A stretch of 64,000 bases of DNA from Cladorhizidae sp. MBARI D1340-BT2. Its lineage: Eukaryota; Porifera; Demospongiae; Poecilosclerida; Cladorhizidae. Numbering within the stretch: position 1 is the stretch's first letter; every line of letters begins with the position of its first letter. The stretch covers positions 26,082,833 through 26,146,832 of the forward strand of contig JAQNBH010000011.1 in assembly GCA_028752905.1 (NCBI GenBank), in the 5' to 3' direction. Below the pieces are notes generated by a model. That model did no database searches. It was given only the letters and a program-made list of their open reading frames with translations, and was not told where the DNA came from. The position numbers and the translations under genes are program-made. Shown one piece after another: positions 34,801 to 47,588 of the stretch.

Positions 34801-35882
34801 TTCTGGGAAATCAATTGACTACTTATTGGTAGGAAAATGTGCAGCTCTTGGTGACTGAACTGTGTTCTTGGTGTTAACTATTGATCACAACTATATGCAT
34901 CTGGATAAACTAACTGATACATATGCATTATGGGTACATAGTCACCTGGTTTTGTTGAAGGTTTGAGCCATTTACTATGGCCACCAGAGTAACATTTTGA
35001 GGAAATCAACTGTTCACTTCATGAAACAAAATGTGCAAATGCTTGCTGGTGTATCCCAGCTAGACTGAATATTTCTCATCCACCAGCACATAATTTAACT
35101 TTCCTTCTGATTTTCGGATGTTTGGCTGAAAAGAGAAATAGATTAATGCTGATTTAAAAAAAAATTGTTGGTTGTTGCAAAGCATTAGAGTGTTAGTCTT
35201 CTGATAGTAAATTTATGATGAATGCAAATATACGACGTAGTTAGGTTTTGTAAAAAGTTTAACTATACATAGATGGATTGTGAAACATATTAGTCGTTGC
35301 AATATATCTTGTCTTAGTAATATTATAACAAACTATACACATGTTATGTGAAGGAAGAATAGTAAATATGTATATTGATATATAGAGAGATGGTGTTGAA
35401 GACCAAATTTCAAAGTTTTAACTCCTTTGCGGGCTGCCAGTTTACCACTTTTGCAAAGGATTCAAATAAGCTAAAATTATTTCTGCTGTCAAAATCATTT
35501 GAAGACTCCATTAATTATACCAACATGGGACTAAAGTAAGTTTCAGCCTAGTTCTAAACTTCTTTTTTCCTGCCATTTTAAAATAGGGATCAAACCAATA
35601 TAAGGCAGGTTAATTCTGTTTGACACTTTAGAAAGTGTATGGTTGACCCATGTTGATCCACATGTAATTGTTTCTAACAATGGTCATTCAAATTTAGATC
35701 TTCAATTACTATAAACACGTTATATATGCCTATCAGATCATGTTGCATATTTTATAATATTAATAATAATATTAATAACACAAGTAAACTAAATAATGTG
35801 GAGATAATAGAGTGTATAGGCAATAATAATAATATTGTCGCCAATAACATTTATCATTAATACTATTACTCTCTATTTCCAG
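31831..35882 (+). other. Long intron after the last SRCR exon
   Basis: About 4 kb without a supported gene. It contains a foldback-repeat arm at about 34460-34553 and a diverged tandem duplication (34735-34850 and 34925-35045, sharing AGTCACCTG, TTGAAGGT and AAATGTGCA). A purine-rich stretch lies at 32820-32890. No further SRCR motifs are seen. Confidence 0.55.
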
Positions 35883-36044
35883 TATTTGAGATGTCCCAAG
35901 TTGAAGTGATGTGCTATAATAATACAAGGTGTGAAGGTTATTATGAAATGAGCATGATGGAAGACTGCTGTGATGCTGGTCTAGATCCATCCGGACTGTC
36001 ATATAGCAATTCTACAGCCATGGAATGCCATGATTGCACAAAGG
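35883..36044 (+). CDS. Small cysteine-rich module exon
   Basis: A 162-nt open exon with phase-1 ends (TATTTCCAG acceptor, GTAAGT donor), compatible with splicing from unit 15. It encodes 54 residues with six cysteines: SQVEVMCYNNTRCEGYYEMS, MEDCCDAGLDPSGLSYSNS, MECHDCTK. The pattern C-x5-C-x11-CC-x20-C-x2-C suggests a compact disulfide-bonded extracellular domain. I do not recognise the family with certainty. A decayed copy lies at 37150. Its place between SRCR and Calx-beta exons suggests a spacer module of the same protein. Confidence 0.72.
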
Positions 36045-37149
36045 GTAAGTTGAGTCGGTGGTGTGGGTGAAGTGTACAAGTGTGTGGATGTATCAGTATC
36101 TTCTCTGATGACATCTTGATGGTTATATATTTATTTATGTAGCAGAATAATTGCTATGTTGTTTAGGAAGTAATAATATGTTTTCTGTTTACAACAGCAT
36201 GCTGCTTAAACCTGCAAACTTGATAGAACTTGCATACCACAAACAAAACTTCCAAACTACAATTCAAGTGATGCATGAGCAATGCTTAGGCTTAGTAGAG
36301 GATTACAAGACTTTAAATTCACTGTTTCTCACATGGATTTCATTTCTGCCACACACAAAAGATGGAGTACAAATTAAATAGGGAGATTTAAGTTTGGCGT
36401 AGTCCCCAAGAGGTGGGGGATCTCTAGCTAATCCACATATAAATCCCTGTTTTCCTAGCTTGAAATTGATAATCACATTACTAGAACACTTTTGTGAACC
36501 AATGAAAAATGAGTGCCAATTAAGCCATAGCTGGGCTTGCCGAGCTATACAGCAGAGGCCTATTATCATGATTGACTTTATGACACACTAATGAGTTAAT
36601 ATAGTTAGGTATATTCTCATGGTTAGTTGTTCGTTTCACAATGGTTGGCAGCTAGAAATATACTACATGGTATATCTCTATTATGAATTCAGATATATAT
36701 CACATTCTGTCCTTCCTGGATATTGTGTGCTTATCATACTTGAAAATGGCTAAGATCAACAAATCATACCAACATAAAACTGTTTCATCATTGTGCAGGC
36801 ACATATTGATTTATACAACCATAACATCCTGGCGGGATACAATTTGATACACTAACTACTCCAGAGGACTATTCACTAAGTTAGAGCTGACACAATGCAA
36901 GCAATTGCATGGGTTGTTTAAATGTGTGACCCAGACTTTGCCAGTTTTTATTAATTTCTGACCCATTTCTATTTTCCTACTCCTATTCTCCAACTGTGAC
37001 CAAAAAGACTCCCAGTGGGCCTCTTTTTCTAATAATTTCCAAAGAAGAACTGATCTTTACAAAAGTGTGGACATAATAGGGTGCATTCACATTAATAATA
37101 CTATTGGCATTACCAAAGTCTAATTAATTATGCTTCTCTCTATGTTCAG
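36045..37149 (+). other. Intron, nothing recognised
   Basis: AT-rich, with no exon, repeat or RNA gene that I can support. Confidence 0.5.
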
Positions 37150-37240
37150 TTATTGGGAAATCCCAGGATGAAGTGATGTGCTACAATGGTATATACAAGT
37201 TGTGGAGGTCATTTTGAATTGAGCACGATGGAAGATTCGT
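37150..37240 (+). pseudogene. Decayed copy of the cysteine-rich exon
   Basis: Follows an acceptor (ATGTTCAG) and starts IGKSQDEVMCYNG, matching MSQVEVMCYNN of the exon at 35883. After this an extra ATAT shifts the frame. The next part still matches (SCGGHFELSTMED-like in the shifted frame), then similarity stops after about 37236. The CC pair and the last three cysteines are missing. It shows that the module was duplicated and then lost. Confidence 0.75.
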
Positions 37241-40200
37241 ACGAAAGAGACCAAATGTATAAGCAAAACAGGCAAGTCCATTTTACTACTATTTTTGGGT
37301 TCCCTGGTCTTATTGGTTGTCACTTTGTTGAGGTCAGAGAACGGGTCACTATGTAGCATTGAAAATTCTGGAAAGGGTGTTATGGAAGCTAACAAATCAG
37401 CTGTAAAAGTACTTGAGCTATCTTTGAGAACTAGTATTAGGACTGAACTTATGATGAGAAAGTAAATATTCGATCAATTTCACTACTGAAAGTTGTCAGG
37501 AAAACCGGACATCCTGACTGATGTCGCCAACCAACCACCAGACATCATGGCTCCATCCCTGAACAACCGAGAAAAGAGCAACCACAACAAGAAAACCATC
37601 ACAAGGTCTCCACACACACACCAGATGTTGTGGACACCACAAAGACCACAGCACCACTGAGTCTGATTGAGCACCCAATTGCTCACCACTGATGGTACGT
37701 CAGAACAGCACTAGAATAGGACCTTCTATAGATATATTATGCTATAGAGTATTTTATGACATTGTGTTTTAGCTAGCCTATAAAAAGGATTGATGTTAGC
37801 TAGGTTATTTAGATATTGCAATGTAGACTGAAAGCGAGCTTAAGATACAGCCAACAGCACCGAGAACTTCACTTGTACACTATAGATACTAGTTTGTAAT
37901 ACTGTTGTGTATTACTATTCTCTTGCATTATCTCATTACTAATAATATTTAACTATTGTTAGTTCTTATTTGTAAGGTAACTAAATTCTTACCTTGAGGA
38001 ATCCAGCATCTACCAAGGTGGCTGAGTTTGGTTTGGGTTGCAGGACGTCAAGTGGAGACCGAGCATCCCTTACGACATCTGGAAAGACAGGTATCGAGGT
38101 GTGCAGATTAAATAGTTCTGCATAGCCAGAAGGCCTGGTGCATTTCCACGACAAAAGTCATGCATATATTGGCAATATTCTGCCGAGAATGAGAATTCGG
38201 CCGATTGCAAGATATTCAAGGCTCTCTATAGATAGGGGAGAGAATAGTGAGGCCTTTCAGGAGCAAATACTTTGAACAGCTGAAGAAAAAAGCTAAAGTA
38301 GGTATATACTGAGTTTGCGGGGTTGATGTCTTTGCTATCCAAGAAGCATGGTAGAAAAAGGATTTTCTGGGAAAATACCTGTATGCGATGTAAAAAAATG
38401 TGAAAGCACATCCTGTATGTGGACTAGCACCAGCATTGGTACAAATATTGTGATGCCTGCAGCTTCAGGAATTGTCATGGCTTATGACAGGATTCTCCTC
38501 ACAAGTATGGTAAATGCTTTTTAATCAAAAAGAAATGGGCAGCATCACTTCTTAACAGGATGGTTATGTGTGGAATAAAGCTCATACAAAATTAAAGCAA
38601 CCAAGGAATGTCGGACAAGCAATTTGAGCACTTGAAATTGTGGATTTTTTTGGACAAGTATCCAGGATGGCTGTCTCAATAGACATTCTCCTGATGGCTT
38701 AATCATCAACTTGGACTGGATTGGTTTTAGATTAGTATCATCCTGAGATTTAAAAATGGCAGCAAAAAGTAGCAGAAGAGTGGAAGCAGTTAGTCTCGGT
38801 AATAAAGACAGATAACAGCAACATTGGCTGTTTAGGGTTTCCTGCCCACACAGATCCTGTACCAAGAAAAACAGACCAGATCACAACCAAATTTGCCTAT
38901 CCAATGGATTTGACATCTTTCAATCCCCAAATCTTTGGGAAATGAATGAAACCTGCCTATTATTCCTCAAAAGATCTTTATCGCATGCACTACTAGAGTA
39001 TAGGAAGCTCAGGAAATAACAGAAAGCAATGCTGACAATGGAAAAATTAGTGGTCAAAAAACTAACTCTACTGTGCTTTGAAGAGCACAATATTTTTTCA
39101 TAACGGATCCTGCTAGGTGAAATGACTATGGATGTTAGCATTAACAAACCTACTTATTGATGGTAAAGTTCCATTTATGGTATGCTGAAGCTCAAGAGCA
39201 TCTTCAACATGGGGCGGTAGCAGCAGATGTAAAGGTCATAATGGGCATGTCTGTTATCAAAGAACATGGAGCCAAGTGGCTTACTTTCCTCTATGAGAAA
39301 AACCAGAGATTTTTTTAATGTTAGGATTGTGGATGAAATGAAGAAAGCAAGTGTGGCCCCTATGAGTCTGGAAGACCAAGATGTTAGTAATTCTGATCCA
39401 TTTGCTGATTTGTGAGACAATTGCTGTATATAGTATCTAGCAGCATTCCAACAGCTGTTTTAATGGTATTTAAATCAAAGTTTAAAGGTAGGATGTAACA
39501 ATTTTTTTCTTAAAAAAAAAGTCTATCTAGTAGTCATATTTCAAGTTTCAGAGCATTTCAATGCTCCACAATGAAGTTATGCACCTTTATGTGCATGCTC
39601 TTCCATGCAATTGAATGCAATCAAGCTACACGGGGGGCTATATACCAAAAGATTGGCAAGACCATAAATAAAACATTCATGATGGCAGTTACAATGGTTC
39701 TTTACAAAAATTCATTTTGCTCATTCCCACTACCAAAATAAATGTATCTAGCTAGTCAACTGGATATGTGCAGCTTTTTAAAAATCTGATGTACCGTATG
39801 TGGTTAGTTCTCCTGTGCTTCATATAGGAAAAGAGATGATAATTTTATTATTTTGTTTACATGAAATATTATACTAGGATAAAGTAGAGCAGTAATTGCG
39901 GTCTAGAAAAATATGTAAGCTAAAGGAAGTGACCCATTCATTTTGACTGTGTCTTGCTAATGACATAATTATTATATGTCTGTTGGCACTGCTCTCAATG
40001 GGAGATGAACTTTGAAACAGCTTCAAATTAAGCACACGATAGAGATGATTGTTCTAGTTAAACATAAAGCATAAAGCCAAGCTGAAAGCAAAATATCACA
40101 CGTTCCCAATACTTATAAAGTCCAAACTCGAGAGGACCATAGAAGGGATTTTAATCGCATATTCCAATTTTTTGGCATTTGACAAAGTTCAGACCTAATT

Positions 40201-41288
40201 GCATTTTAATAATTTTGTGTAAACATTCTGCTCGTGCAGTGCATTTGATAAAATAATAATGATATGTGGGTAGTAGTTGATTCCTCATGTTGAAATCTGA
40301 GTCAAAGAATCCTTGACTGCTTTATTCTACCTCCGACAGTTAACAGACCAATGCTGAAGCTATTACCTGCTATCATGCTAGTATATACTAAAGAGCACTT
40401 TTCATGCTTGTGTTGGTATCTAGCTTTAAACCAAGAGCAGTAATAATGTTGTTAGAATGCTTTGATCTGTTGATTTTTTAGGGAATTATTCCATAACAAC
40501 AATAGCAAACAATGCATCAAGCAGTCCAGTCATGTTTTATAGCATTTATATTTATAGTTCAAATTTATTCGAGAACATTTTTTATAGTACCTTACCTTGA
40601 GAATATCGTGCTCATCTCAATTGTTATTAGATGATATAAATAGACCGACGTTTGGCTAAATCTGGTAAGCTACCACAATAAGGAAACCTGCTATACAAAG
40701 AGTGGTGTCTGCACTTCGTATACTATAGCTGCCACATCAGAATTTACTACATGCCTTCACAGGTATGCATAGGCGCATTCACCTTCCACTTCAAGGCTTT
40801 TACTCTCTAATATGCCAAAACTGTTTATTACCTAAGAGCCTGCCTTGTTTCTATCACAGTTTGCCATTACATTTCCAAAGATGAATTAATGTTCGGCATT
40901 GATGCCGTCAAGTTCAATGTTCACTCTAAATTTTCCAGGATGATAGAAAAATATAATTCACTAAAAAATGTTGCTTATTGCAAAGCTAAACTGTGGTGAA
41001 ATTATTAAATAATCATTTCAATATCTGCATTAGTTCTTGTGGAATTTTTAAGCATCACTAATTCATAATAGTAATTAAATACAGTAACAATTACATTATT
41101 GTCTGACTAAGAAGCTAGTTATGAATAACTATAAATGTTCCATTACATGAGCATGCAGCCATATAATTAGGGTAAAATATTGTGCAAATTAATCCTAAAA
41201 GGGTCTTTTTTCATGAAAGTATCCCTTTTTAATAGATGCATATAAAATGACTGTAACTCTTACTATTCCCTTACTATTTTCATTTCAG
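37241..41288 (+). other. Long intron with possible TE remnants
   Basis: About 4 kb without a supported exon. At 37690-37990 there is an LTR-like stretch that starts TGATGG and has a TATA-box-like TATAAAAAGG at 37779. No second copy or matching end is visible, so this is weak. The region 38240-39420 has mixed short open stretches on both strands that I cannot assign to any family and may be an old transposon. The first half of the first Calx-beta repeat would be expected here but is not seen. Confidence 0.4.
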
Positions 41289-41501
41289 CTTCCACTGACT
41301 ACCTGAATGACCTCAGCAATGATGGCATGATAATCCTGAATGCTAGCAATCCTGTAGTGAATGTCTCTTTCTCACTCGTGGATGATTCCATTGTCGAAAC
41401 TCTTGAAAATCTATTTGCACACCAAAATTTTTCAGGTGCTGTTCACCCCCATGTAATCTTGGATCCTGCTTTAGCGGAAGGCAACATATTGGGTGATGAT
41501 G
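41289..41501 (+). CDS. Calx-beta half-domain exon C1 (C-terminal half)
   Basis: A 213-nt open exon, phase 1 at both ends (CATTTCAG, GTGAGT). It encodes STDYLNDLSNDGMIILNASN, VVNVSFSLVDDSIVETLENL, VHPHVILDPALAEGNILGDD. The pattern of a VxFSLVDDxIVE strand-turn and a closing acidic GDDG matches the second half of Calx-beta repeats, a beta-sandwich fold often binding calcium in extracellular adhesion proteins. Its matching first half is not found upstream. Closely similar exons follow at 42798 and 43729. Confidence 0.82.
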
Positions 41502-41707
41502 GTGAGTACATAAATATTACGAAATACCAACTCCCAGTGTCTTGCCAGAGATATATCATAGCCACAAATCCACATCCAGATTTCCATTTGTTTGGTGAGA
41601 ACATCAAGCTCAAGCACAAAGGGAGGTGGGAAGGAAGTGGAAAGAACTATATATTGTAACGTACAAGTAATTACCAGGATCTATATCTTTATATTCTTTA
41701 TTGTTAG

Positions 41708-41845
41708 ATCCTGTTGTTGGATTCATGAATGCGCCTTATATTGTGAATGAGTATGATTGCAAAGTAACCTTGATGGTTGCAATCTGTACTGACATGTCAG
41801 TTGAAGTATTTCTTTTGATCTCTCTGATAAGTGGTACTGCTAAAG
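41708..41845 (+). CDS. Calx-beta half-domain exon C2 (N-terminal half)
   Basis: A 138-nt open exon, phase 1 at both ends (TTGTTAG, GTAAGT). It reads DPVVGFMNAPYIVNEYDCKV, TLMVAICTDMSVEVFLLISL, ISGTAKG, which is the first half of a Calx-beta repeat (usual GF...Y.V.E.D..V...V.....V.V...S..GTA). Together with exon C3 it makes one full repeat. The cysteine pair in EYDC and AIC may form a disulfide. Confidence 0.85.
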
Positions 41846-42797
41846 GTAAGTGTGTTATGCTTATGGGTTTCTTAATCATAATCTTTATGCAATAGTGTTT
41901 TATTAATAATTGATATAAATAGACTTATTTTGTTCATATTCTGTGCATTGTTGTAGAGTTATATTCTGCTTGAAATCACTAACTCTGGAATTTTGTACTC
42001 ATTCTTTAATGTACTAATGAACCAGAGTCAATGTCAAATCTTCCAAAGTCAATCGAAATTTCATTATCAAATCTAATCAACAGTTGAATTCTCTGAATCT
42101 AGTAATCCTTTATTTCAAATCAATTTGAGTTGTACTCTTGTACCATGAATTTGTAAGTAATTCCTAGTATGTAGTGAAACTGTATTGGCTGATCTGATGA
42201 CTAGAATATAATAGCAGATATGACCCTATAATTCTGCAATCTTTTGTGAATATACTAGTATGAATAATCTTCACGCACTAATGTAAATTCATTTCTCATG
42301 ATCAGTTACTATGCATTAGGAATTGAACAGTTTAAATACATTTCTCAGAGCTCCCATTCAGATCTCTTTCTCTTTACTCACCTTGTTAGCCTTGTCATGA
42401 TCAAATTTGGAGCACTTGTGCAGTAAATTGATTAATTGACTGAAAAATTGCACAGCATGCTTAGAGTACTGCTGCCTCCAAAGCTGTTGGTTAGAGGTGG
42501 ATAAGTCCTTCTTTCTGTCAAGAAATATCTCTATCAGTTGTTATTATATGCCAAAATTGTGGAGCGTTTTGCAATTTTGTTTTATGCATGTGATTTGCTC
42601 ATTTGTGTATACTATTACCATTAGTGTATGTGCAACAAATAAGACTTCTCAGTATCATAAACGACATGACTTAAATATTTTGTACTAAACTCATCATAAT
42701 TATTACATTTATAGTTAAGATTAATTACGAATGTGTTTAGTACAATATATTGGATACTAGTTCAAATTTTACCATTTTCATATTACCTTAATTTCAG

Positions 42798-43001
42798 TTT
42801 CCACTGACTATCTGAATGACCTTACTCGGAATGGATATGCAACCCTGCATGCTGGAAATCATATAGGAAACATAAGCTTCACGCTGGTGGATGATTTAGC
42901 TAATGAGTATTTGTCTGCAAGTCTAGAAATATTGAACCCTACTGAGTCACGTGCGACCTTGGCTCCCGCTTTAGCAGATACCATTATCTTGGGAGATGAA
43001 G
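42798..43001 (+). CDS. Calx-beta half-domain exon C3 (C-terminal half)
   Basis: A 204-nt open exon, phase 1 at both ends (ATTTCAG, GTAAAT). It reads STDYLNDLTRNGYATLHAGN, IGNISFTLVDDLANEYLSAS, TLAPALADTIILGDEG. It completes the repeat begun in exon C2. The terminal acidic motif is GDEG rather than the DDD of calcium-binding repeats, so calcium binding may be weak or absent. Confidence 0.83.
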
Positions 43002-43409
43002 GTAAATCAATGATTACAAAATTTTACTAAGTTAAATCTTCGTAACTCTAGCTCAGAATATTATTAAGGTAACATCCCTCTTTAAATTTTATTATTTTCT
43101 TCATGCTTTATTTAGTTGTGTGTGTCTGCTAATCTGGCTATAGAAAACCCTTTACGAAATCCTCAACAATATATTAAATGATGGAGATGTTGAAATGTGA
43201 AGATTAGGTTTACCTATTTTATATTTGGTAGATGTTGTCCAGTACGCTGCCATAGAGAATTCTATTCAGAGTGCATGCATATCTTGGTGTGCAATAATAA
43301 TATGGTGATAAAAGTTGATTTGTGGTCAAAGGGGGGAAGGAGAAGCGGTGGAGGAGAAAATTTCACTGGTTATAATGTTACTAAATTAGCTTTATTTACT
43401 TCAATCTAG

Positions 43410-43550
43410 TTCCTACTGTTGGTTTCAATAAAAGAGAATATTTAGTGGACGAATGTAACTGCAATGTAACCATGGGAAGTTGGATTTGTATCTGATGGCA
43501 AAGTGTCTACAGTACTCTTTTCATCTCTTTGTTAGCTGGAACTGCTAAGG
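43410..43550 (+). pseudogene. Calx-beta half-domain exon C4, internal stop
   Basis: Splice sites (CAATCTAG, GTGAGT) and the 141-nt length fit a phase 1-1 exon. It starts PTVGFNKREYLVDECNCNVT and ends LFISLLAGTAKG in the same frame, but the middle reads through a TGA at 43493-43495. In the +1 frame the middle gives GFVSDGKVSTVL, the expected strand. So two nearby one-base changes, one insertion and one loss, seem to cancel each other and leave a short wrong-frame stretch with a stop. It could be a sequencing problem or true decay. It would pair with exon C5. Confidence 0.7.
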
Positions 43551-43728
43551 GTGAGTTATTTATGATCAGATTCATTCTTAATCACAATTCCTTTGGTGGG
43601 TTTACTCATATAATCTATTAAACAGTAATGGTTGAAGTCAGAGTAATTTGTAGATGTGTCCATGTTCTATGAAATAAATATCATTATATATAGGTCCATT
43701 CATAAACTTTTTGCTACTCTCATTTCAG

Positions 43729-43932
43729 TTTCCTCTGATTATCTAAATGACCTCAGTGGTGGTGGATGGATAGTCCTGAATGGAAGCAATCCTACAGTGA
43801 ACATCTACTTCTCACTCATGGAAGATTTTATTGTTGAATGCCTTCAGAATTTGTCTGCAAACTTAAGTTTGTCAGATAATGCTCAACCACATGTGGTAAT
43901 TGATCCTGCTCTAGCACAAATTTATAATGATG
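43729..43932 (+). CDS. Calx-beta half-domain exon C5 (C-terminal half)
   Basis: A 204-nt open exon, phase 1 at both ends (CATTTCAG, GTAAAT). It reads SSDYLNDLSGGGWIVLNGSN, TVNIYFSLMEDFIVECLQNL, VVIDPALAQIYNDG. It is most similar to exon C1 (same SNPTVN/SNPVVN and DPALA motifs), so the two are duplicates. It completes the repeat begun by the damaged exon C4. Confidence 0.83.
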
Positions 43933-45806
43933 GTAAATACGTACTAATATTTTCATTCAGTGTAGCCTGATTTTACCAGTCTGCAAAGAGTTTTGCCAGT
44001 GATAAATTGCCTTCCATATAACCATCTGTGGATATTTTTTAGGGTATAAATCTATGTCAGCAGTAATAATTTAACATGATGAATTTATTTAAGTAAAGTG
44101 TTTCCAACTCAGTGTCGATATGCCAAGGCCCTTTTTTTCTCTCTAGGTTAAAGCATCTATTTTGTGTGTATGTACATGCTCACACACAAGTGGGTTTTGT
44201 GCATGTGTATGTACATGTGGCTGTGTACCTGTGAGAAGGAAAGGGGGCGGGAGATGTATACATGTACACTTAATAAATAAAATTATTTTCTTGTCCACAA
44301 GTATGAACTGTTGCTTAAATTGTAGTGTTCCATCCTTAAAAATAATGGACATAAGTTGGCTTTTAACTTTTTTACATGGCACCATTCAAGAATTAAAGCA
44401 GACAAGTTACAGCAGTTCATAATCACAACCCTGGAGTAGCATCCTAGTGTTTAAAATGTGTGAGCTAACAGATTGTAGATGCCAGATTTTGGTGGATATA
44501 ACTTATAATATGTAAATCATTAACTCTAATGTATGTGCTAGTTTGGGATCTAAAATAGGACATGCCCGTTTTTACTCTGTATTTGACTTGACCTTTTTCT
44601 CAACTTTTATACAATTAACCCTCTTTAATGCCAAAGCAGTAATCTAAATAAACAGCCACTCCTGCCACCACTGTCTTCAAAAAGATAGTAAAAATGGCAA
44701 TTCTTGTTTTTAAAAGCTAGCTATGTGCATAGTTTTCCAACCCCAAGATTTATAACTGAAATGAGGAGGAATGTTTTGATATGACTCCTACGTACCCAGT
44801 ATACCAGTCAAAGCTCTCCGTAAGAATAAATGTTATGAAGTTTATAACTAGCTATCTTCTATACCTAGTGCCTTAATGAACTATGCATCTTTGCACGTAT
44901 TTTTCTTATTGACTTTTGAGTAACCAAAGCTAAATACCTGCCTTTGATATACCTAGATCATAAAATCTGCTATATACTGCATATCTGTACTAGCTGTAGA
45001 GCTATAACAATAACGAACTAACCTAAAAAACAAGAGCTTTGATTAGCAACTTTGTATTTAATTACATCACTGGAATGCCTGTGAGGAAGCTCTGTAGATC
45101 TTACTGTTAGACTTGTCAAGGCTTGTTCCAAAGAAGGAAGTCCACATATAAGAACTTGGTGTTTGATTAGCTACTATGATTCCTTGAGCCACAGACAAGC
45201 TAGTTGCACAGTGTAGTTGAATAGCTGCATCAGCTGATAGTCAGGTCTAGACTTGATCCAAAGAAGGAAGTCTAAATGCAAAAATTTACCCAAATAAGCA
45301 CAATTTTCTAAAACCCACCATTAGGCTAGTTATGCAACGTTGAATATATGTCTATAGCCTAATTTATGTACAGTACTCAAGCACAAAATGAAAACTACTG
45401 CTACCTGACCACAGCTGTAGCTACACTTATCCGTTAGGCCCAAAGAAGACAGTCCAACAGATGAAAACTGCCATTTTGGGGGTAAGGGACTTCTAGAGCA
45501 TTGTATGACCATAGCAAATAATTATATATAAGTCCATAGCCTTAGGGAATTAATTAATAGGGATGAAGTATTGCCATGTCCTCCATGTTTCTTTTCTGTT
45601 GAGTTCAGTCTTAAATATATTAAATAGAATGTATACATACAATACTGCAAATTACACCTTGCATTTCTATTTGTGATATGTTGTATACATAGTATGATTA
45701 AGGTTTAAAAATGACTGAGGAATGTTCTGTATGACATACACGTAAATCAGATCAATAATGGACAATGTGTGAAATTGAATATATCATTTTATAATTATTA
45801 TCACAG
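43933..45806 (+). other. Intron
   Basis: No exon found. There is a low-complexity GT/AC-rich stretch at about 44160-44270, and three weakly similar segments around CCAAAGAAGGAAGTC (45130, 45250) and CCCAAAGAAGACAGTC (45438). Confidence 0.5.
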
Positions 45807-45962
45807 AAGTTACATATGGATTTGAAGAGACAAAGTATTCGGTATATGAATCTGCAGACATCCAGGAAGTGTGTTGTAGGATAACCAGTCTTGAGGATGA
45901 TATACAGGTCACAAATTCAATCACTGTAGAGATCACTCTTCAAACAAGGACAGGAAGTGCAG
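45807..45962 (+). CDS. Calx-beta half-domain exon C6 (N-terminal half)
   Basis: A 156-nt open exon, phase 1 at both ends (ATCACAG, GTATTA). It reads EVTYGFEETKYSVYESADIQ, VCCRITSLEDDIQ, SITVEITLQTRTGSAG: the GFE...Y.V.E start and RTGSA end of a Calx-beta first half. The donor GTATTA is weaker than those of its neighbours. It pairs with exon C7. Confidence 0.85.
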
Positions 45963-46695
45963 GTATTAAGCAGTGATAGCAAAAGAAACATCAGAAATGG
46001 CTGCTTTAGGCGCTATTTTATAATAGTACATATTGACTTGATATATATTTTATATAGCAAACTTATTAGAATATATATTCTGTAGAACAAAACAAGACAT
46101 TATTTGTCAATGTTTTTAATACACATGATGAAGCTGATATATTATCTATTATGAGGTCGCAGCATGGTGAAAATATATATTGCACTTGTAATGGCTGGTT
46201 CACAATAATATTATGATGCTCTCTGAGTTCTGTTACATCTATCATCATCGTTTTGTTATAATGAACTGGCAATGATGCAATACAACTTGACAATATGATA
46301 TAACAGCACAACATGTTGAATACAATTTCCATTCCAGTGGCAAGGGTTGAGATAAATCATGCGAGATTTTATTCTTTTATTACCCACCCATGCCCATTCA
46401 TTTACATAGATTAATGGAGATTATACATAAGTAATTTCTGGTTTTGTTGAATGCTATGATTTTAATTATTGTGACAAGATTAAGCTTCTTTTGAAAGTAT
46501 TTTTTAATATTAAGGTCATCAAGAGTAGCAAATAAATTTCATAGAACAATATGCCCTACTTCCTGACTAGTCCTCCCTGGTCCATCTTATGCAGTGTGAA
46601 ATATAAAATCATGAACATAAAATTATGCATCACATAATAATTATATAATGAATATAGAACAATATCACCTTAAACACTTTATCATATTACTGCAG
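45963..46695 (+). other. Intron between C6 and C7
   Basis: AT-rich, no coding or repeat structure that I can support. Confidence 0.5.
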
Positions 46696-46935
46696 ATAAT
46701 AAAGACTTCAAGGAACCTCCTTTGACAATATTCAATTTGACAGTATTCAATTTGACAGTGTTCGATTTAGATCATGGTGACATTAATAACCAGAGATTTT
46801 GTTACAACATTACCATTATTAATGATGAAATTCGTGAAGATAACGAATCATTCATTCTTGAAATCTCTGCTCCACTAAATGTTGGAGTATTTGTCTGGCC
46901 CAATGTCACAGTGATTTCCATTTTGGATGATGATG
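46696..46935 (+). CDS. Calx-beta half-domain exon C7 (C-terminal half)
   Basis: A 240-nt open exon, phase 1 at both ends (CTGCAG, GTAAGA). It encodes NKDFKEPPLTIFNLTVFNLT, GDINNQRFCYNITIINDEIR, EDNESFILEISAPLNVG and NVTVISILDDDG. This is the clearest Calx-beta second half: FxxxIxxDxxxEdNEsF followed by the acidic DDDG calcium-site motif. TIFNLTVFNLTVFDL contains a small internal repeat. Several N-x-T/S sites suggest glycosylation outside the cell. Confidence 0.92.
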
Positions 46936-47588
46936 GTAAGAATTAGTAGGTGTAGTAAACAGCTTAACCCTTTGAACCCTTGGGCATCTAAGTCAGGCTG
47001 ACCCCACCCACTCACTCCTCCACCTCATCTACTGAGGTCCTGGCAGGAATATTACTCAAAATATAAAGTATGTTATAATATGTTGTATAAATGCATCTAA
47101 ACAGTGTTAAAAAAAATACTGATATATAAATATGCTTTTACAAAGCCAGAAAGATTTCAGTCTATTCTGAGACCACTGGAGTCTCGTTCCAGGCCCTGGC
47201 ATGATCCCTGCCTCAATTGCCTGTCTTCTACCTTGCCCTCTGTTACCATATAGCTGGCAGTACTTGGTTGCCTTCTTCTCTTTGCTCCAAAAAAACTGGT
47301 CCAGTCTTATAAAATTCGATGCTAAAATTTCATAGATTGTCCAAATTAATGTAAAATAACCAGAAAAATTTGGTGCACCAAGAATCTAATCAAATGAAGC
47401 AGCTGTAGCACTACACTGGAATATGATAGTTTAAAAAGCAGGTTCTCTGGCAGGAAAAGAGACCACTCAGGTTTAACATAAACCCTGCAATAAAACAGCT
47501 GCTCGGGTTCAAAGAGTTTTAACTTGAAGTGAGTGGAATTGATGAATTATAATATTTTATATATATATACATATATATATATATATAG
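46936..47588 (+). other. Intron with AT microsatellite
   Basis: No exon recognised. An (AT)n tract at about 47555-47586 runs into the acceptor of exon C8, which leaves it with a poor polypyrimidine tract. Confidence 0.55.

Noticed and set aside
37690..37990. Complete LTR with TATA box
   Set aside because: TATAAAAAGG is present, but I see no second copy, no matching TG/CA ends and no recognisable pol next to it, so it is only mentioned as a possibility.
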